Below are positions 62,093 through 64,000 of a DNA stretch of 64,000 nt, in pieces; the stretch's first letter is position 1, and each line of letters begins with the position of its first letter. A model generated the notes under the pieces. The model did not search any database. It worked only from the letters and a program-made list of their open reading frames with translations, and had not been told where the DNA came from. A program made the position numbers and the translations under genes. Origin of the DNA: Bacillota bacterium (GTDB lineage Bacteria > Bacillota > Clostridia > Saccharofermentanales > Fastidiosipilaceae); the NCBI GenBank assembly GCA_023420115.1, contig JAEZWR010000048.1, forward strand, positions 1 through 64,000, given 5' to 3'.

Positions 62093-64000
62093 ATGACTAG
62101 TAAAGTTAATGAGAAATTTGAGAGAAGATTAAAGCGGCTGCAAAGAATGGGAATCAGGGCGGCACAGGGTGCTTTTTTGCTGAAAAATGCAAATTTGCCT
62201 TTAGATGATTCTGAGCTTAAACATGATTTTTTAGATGAAAAAGCAAATGATATTGACGAGACAATCATTGATTTACAAGCCGACTCTCAGAGTGATATTA
62301 ATGATTCAGAAGATAATAAAGATATTGGCAATATTTCAGAGAAGCTTCCAATTTTAGCGGAGGATTTTTCCCTTCTTCAAGAAACGATAGAAGAGCCTCA
62401 ACATTTGGAAAAAGTTAGACTTAGACGTAAAGCTGAGGAAATAAAGTCTCGATATAGTTTAGATTATGAGAGAGTTCTAAATAGTATTTACAAGCTCAAG
62501 ACAAGAGTTAGGTCAGGCAAAATATCTATCAAATTTTTATATAGAGAATTGGCTAATTTGGATGATAAAATCAGTCAGAATAAGTCAACAGAAGAAATAT
62601 ATGCAGCACTTCTCAGATTAGATGAGTACGAGAGACGTTTTTTTGAAGAAGTTCTTATAGAGGAAATTCTGGCGATAAGTGAGATCTTTGATCTAGAGCT
62701 TAATGAGAGAAGTAAGCGCTTGACTGACGAAGCATATAATTATGAAATAAGTGCCAATAGAGTCAAACAGAGATTAATAGAGCGAGAAGATATTCTGGAC
62801 CTAGCTAAGTTGACAGGTCAGAAATTTTTGTTGCGATTACAGCAGAATTTTACATATGAGATTATTAAAGATAGCGAAGCATATCGAGAAGAAATTGAGT
62901 ATATAAAAAATTTCGAGAAGCTAGCCGCTTCAGCGAGTGCAGAGAGTTTTGTTAGCTTGGATTTTGCTAGTGAACTTATTTCTAACTTACTTGCTGCGAG
63001 AACTAGTTTAGCGGAGAGTCTCTCTTATAGTAATTATCTTGAGATGAGTGAAAGTTTACAAGAGAGTTTGGATTTAAATAGAGATAAATATGAACTCTTA
63101 CATAAACATATAAGTAATCATCTGGCTGACTGTTTTGCCTTGGTTCTTGATAGAGAAGAGTCAAAGTCGAGAGATGAGAAAAGTTTTTTGGACTTTAATA
63201 GAATCAGAGAGATATATTTGCAGAGTTTATCTAGTAATAGAGTTGTGTCATTTGAGCACATTGAAGATACTGAGGATGAACTGACACTTCCACTGATATC
63301 TGCTGACATTGATGGAGTTCTTAAAGATATACTTTTTCTGCTTGATGATATATTTAGCTCTATTAGAGATAGAAATTTGGACTTTTCGCGAGAAAATATT
63401 CTGGCTAAAGACGCCAAAGCTTACGGGATAGAAAATAGGACTGAATATGGGCATGATGATAAGTCTATAGAAGTTGATAGCTTATCGAGTTCTGGTGTAG
63501 TGGTTAATAATAGGGTCTGGTCTGATTTAGAAGATCTCCGTGATGAACAGAGGACAGATCTTGATTCGGTATATAGAGCTGAGCTTGAATCAGAACACAA
63601 ATTAGATCTAAATTCGCAATTTTTATTTGATGATTGTTCCAATGAATCAAGTAATATCAATGGAATTTATACTGTTGATGATAATTCCTATTTGTCGAAT
63701 GACAACAATGATTTAAATAGTGATGATAAATATAAACAGCGTAAACAAGGGAGTTCTTTTTTAAGATTCATTAATAAATATAAGAATGACTATCCAAATT
63801 CAGCTACTAACGAGGGTTTGGTTTATTTCTTTGACAGTAGTAGAAATAGGTATTTAAAAAAGGATAGATTGTTATATAGCTTCCAGCAGAAGAAAAGACG
63901 CTTCGAGCATCTGCCTTTTTCTGAACTTAGGACATATGGATCTTCAGTTATTTATTTGCCACAGACTAGGGTTGGTTTTTGTTTGCTCGATAAACCTATA
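62093..64000 (+). CDS. Large charged protein of unknown function, 3' end beyond the window
   Basis: ATG 62093 opens a frame that stays open for 636 codons to the last base, so the gene is truncated at the window end. The first ~50 residues are basic then acidic. Long helical, Glu/Arg/Leu-rich stretches follow (about 110-330), which look like coiled coil. A Ser/Asp/Asn-rich region (about 440-560) leads to a more globular section. No signal peptide or membrane helix is visible, and I do not recognise the family. The long ORF against a background of frequent stops argues that it is real. Confidence 0.75.
   Translation, partial: MTSKVNEKFERRLKRLQRMGIRAAQGAFLLKNANLPLDDSELKHDFLDEKANDIDETIIDLQADSQSDINDSEDNKDIGNISEKLPILAEDFSLLQETIEEPQHLEKVRLRRKAEEIKSRYSLDYERVLNSIYKLKTRVRSGKISIKFLYRELANLDDKISQNKSTEEIYAALLRLDEYERRFFEEVLIEEILAISEIFDLELNERSKRLTDEAYNYEISANRVKQRLIEREDILDLAKLTGQKFLLRLQQNFTYEIIKDSEAYREEIEYIKNFEKLAASASAESFVSLDFASELISNLLAARTSLAESLSYSNYLEMSESLQESLDLNRDKYELLHKHISNHLADCFALVLDREESKSRDEKSFLDFNRIREIYLQSLSSNRVVSFEHIEDTEDELTLPLISADIDGVLKDILFLLDDIFSSIRDRNLDFSRENILAKDAKAYGIENRTEYGHDDKSIEVDSLSSSGVVVNNRVWSDLEDLRDEQRTDLDSVYRAELESEHKLDLNSQFLFDDCSNESSNINGIYTVDDNSYLSNDNNDLNSDDKYKQRKQGSSFLRFINKYKNDYPNSATNEGLVYFFDSSRNRYLKKDRLLYSFQQKKRRFEHLPFSELRTYGSSVIYLPQTRVGFCLLDKPI

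Noticed and set aside
1..64000. CRISPR array, insertion sequence or prophage
   Set aside because: No regularly spaced 25-40 bp repeats with unique spacers, no transposase or integrase frames and no phage structural genes were seen.

Overview
The window is a 64 kb stretch of a low-GC (about one third G+C by eye) Gram-positive chromosome. The gene order hemW-hrcA-grpE-dnaK-dnaJ-prmA with a CIRCE element, PyrR, long-form HPF, strong GGAGG ribosome sites, frequent TTG/GTG starts and hairpin-plus-T-run terminators all point to Bacillota, most likely a clostridial lineage. A secreted sugar-binding protein, GH130/GH20 enzymes and several cell-wall hydrolases suggest a host-associated life. I cannot name the species from the sequence alone.

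Layout: 1-1736 is the 3' part of a cell-wall-binding GH25 lysozyme gene, built of exact 135-bp repeats and cut by an in-frame TAG. 1862-4110 is an AAA ATPase plus DUF4276/TOPRIM-like pair that resembles two-gene anti-phage systems. 4168-12268 is hemW and the HrcA-controlled chaperone operon, with a tiny Cys-Ser repeat ORF in the gap before hrcA. 12419-15262 holds a phosphofructokinase and a C39-like membrane protein. 15344-24087 is a carbohydrate locus: a divergent LacI regulator, two LplB/YtcP-type permeases, a binding protein, a GH130 phosphorylase and a GH20 hexosaminidase. 24271-29773 holds a deacetylase-like lipoprotein, a SleB-like hydrolase, Mrp and an AI-2E-family permease. 30055-34877 holds gap, hpf and pcrA. 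34986-39778 is a cell-envelope cluster (glucosaminidase, cohesin-like protein, Asn/Ser-rich surface protein). 39954-44500 is folC followed by two apparent pseudoenzymes, one related to threonine synthase and one to BadF/NagK kinases. 44545-47674 is a minus-strand block (tcdA, rnz, pyrR, tRNA-Pro). 47951-53111 is an ABC exporter and a membrane pyrophosphatase. 53465-59570 is a glgC-glgD-glgA plus GH13 glycogen locus. 59636-64000 holds a zinc-ribbon protein, argS and an unfinished ORF of at least 636 codons.

Two themes run across the window. First, several proteins keep an enzyme fold but have lost catalytic residues (ThrC-like, BadF-like, NodB-like, C39-like). Second, ordinary housekeeping enzymes (PrmA, RNase Z, FolC, PcrA, PFK) carry long acidic or lysine-rich low-complexity insertions or tails. 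The best candidates for undescribed biology are the ThrC-like/BadF-like pair, the AAA-DUF4276 pair and the Cys-Ser repeat micro-ORF.
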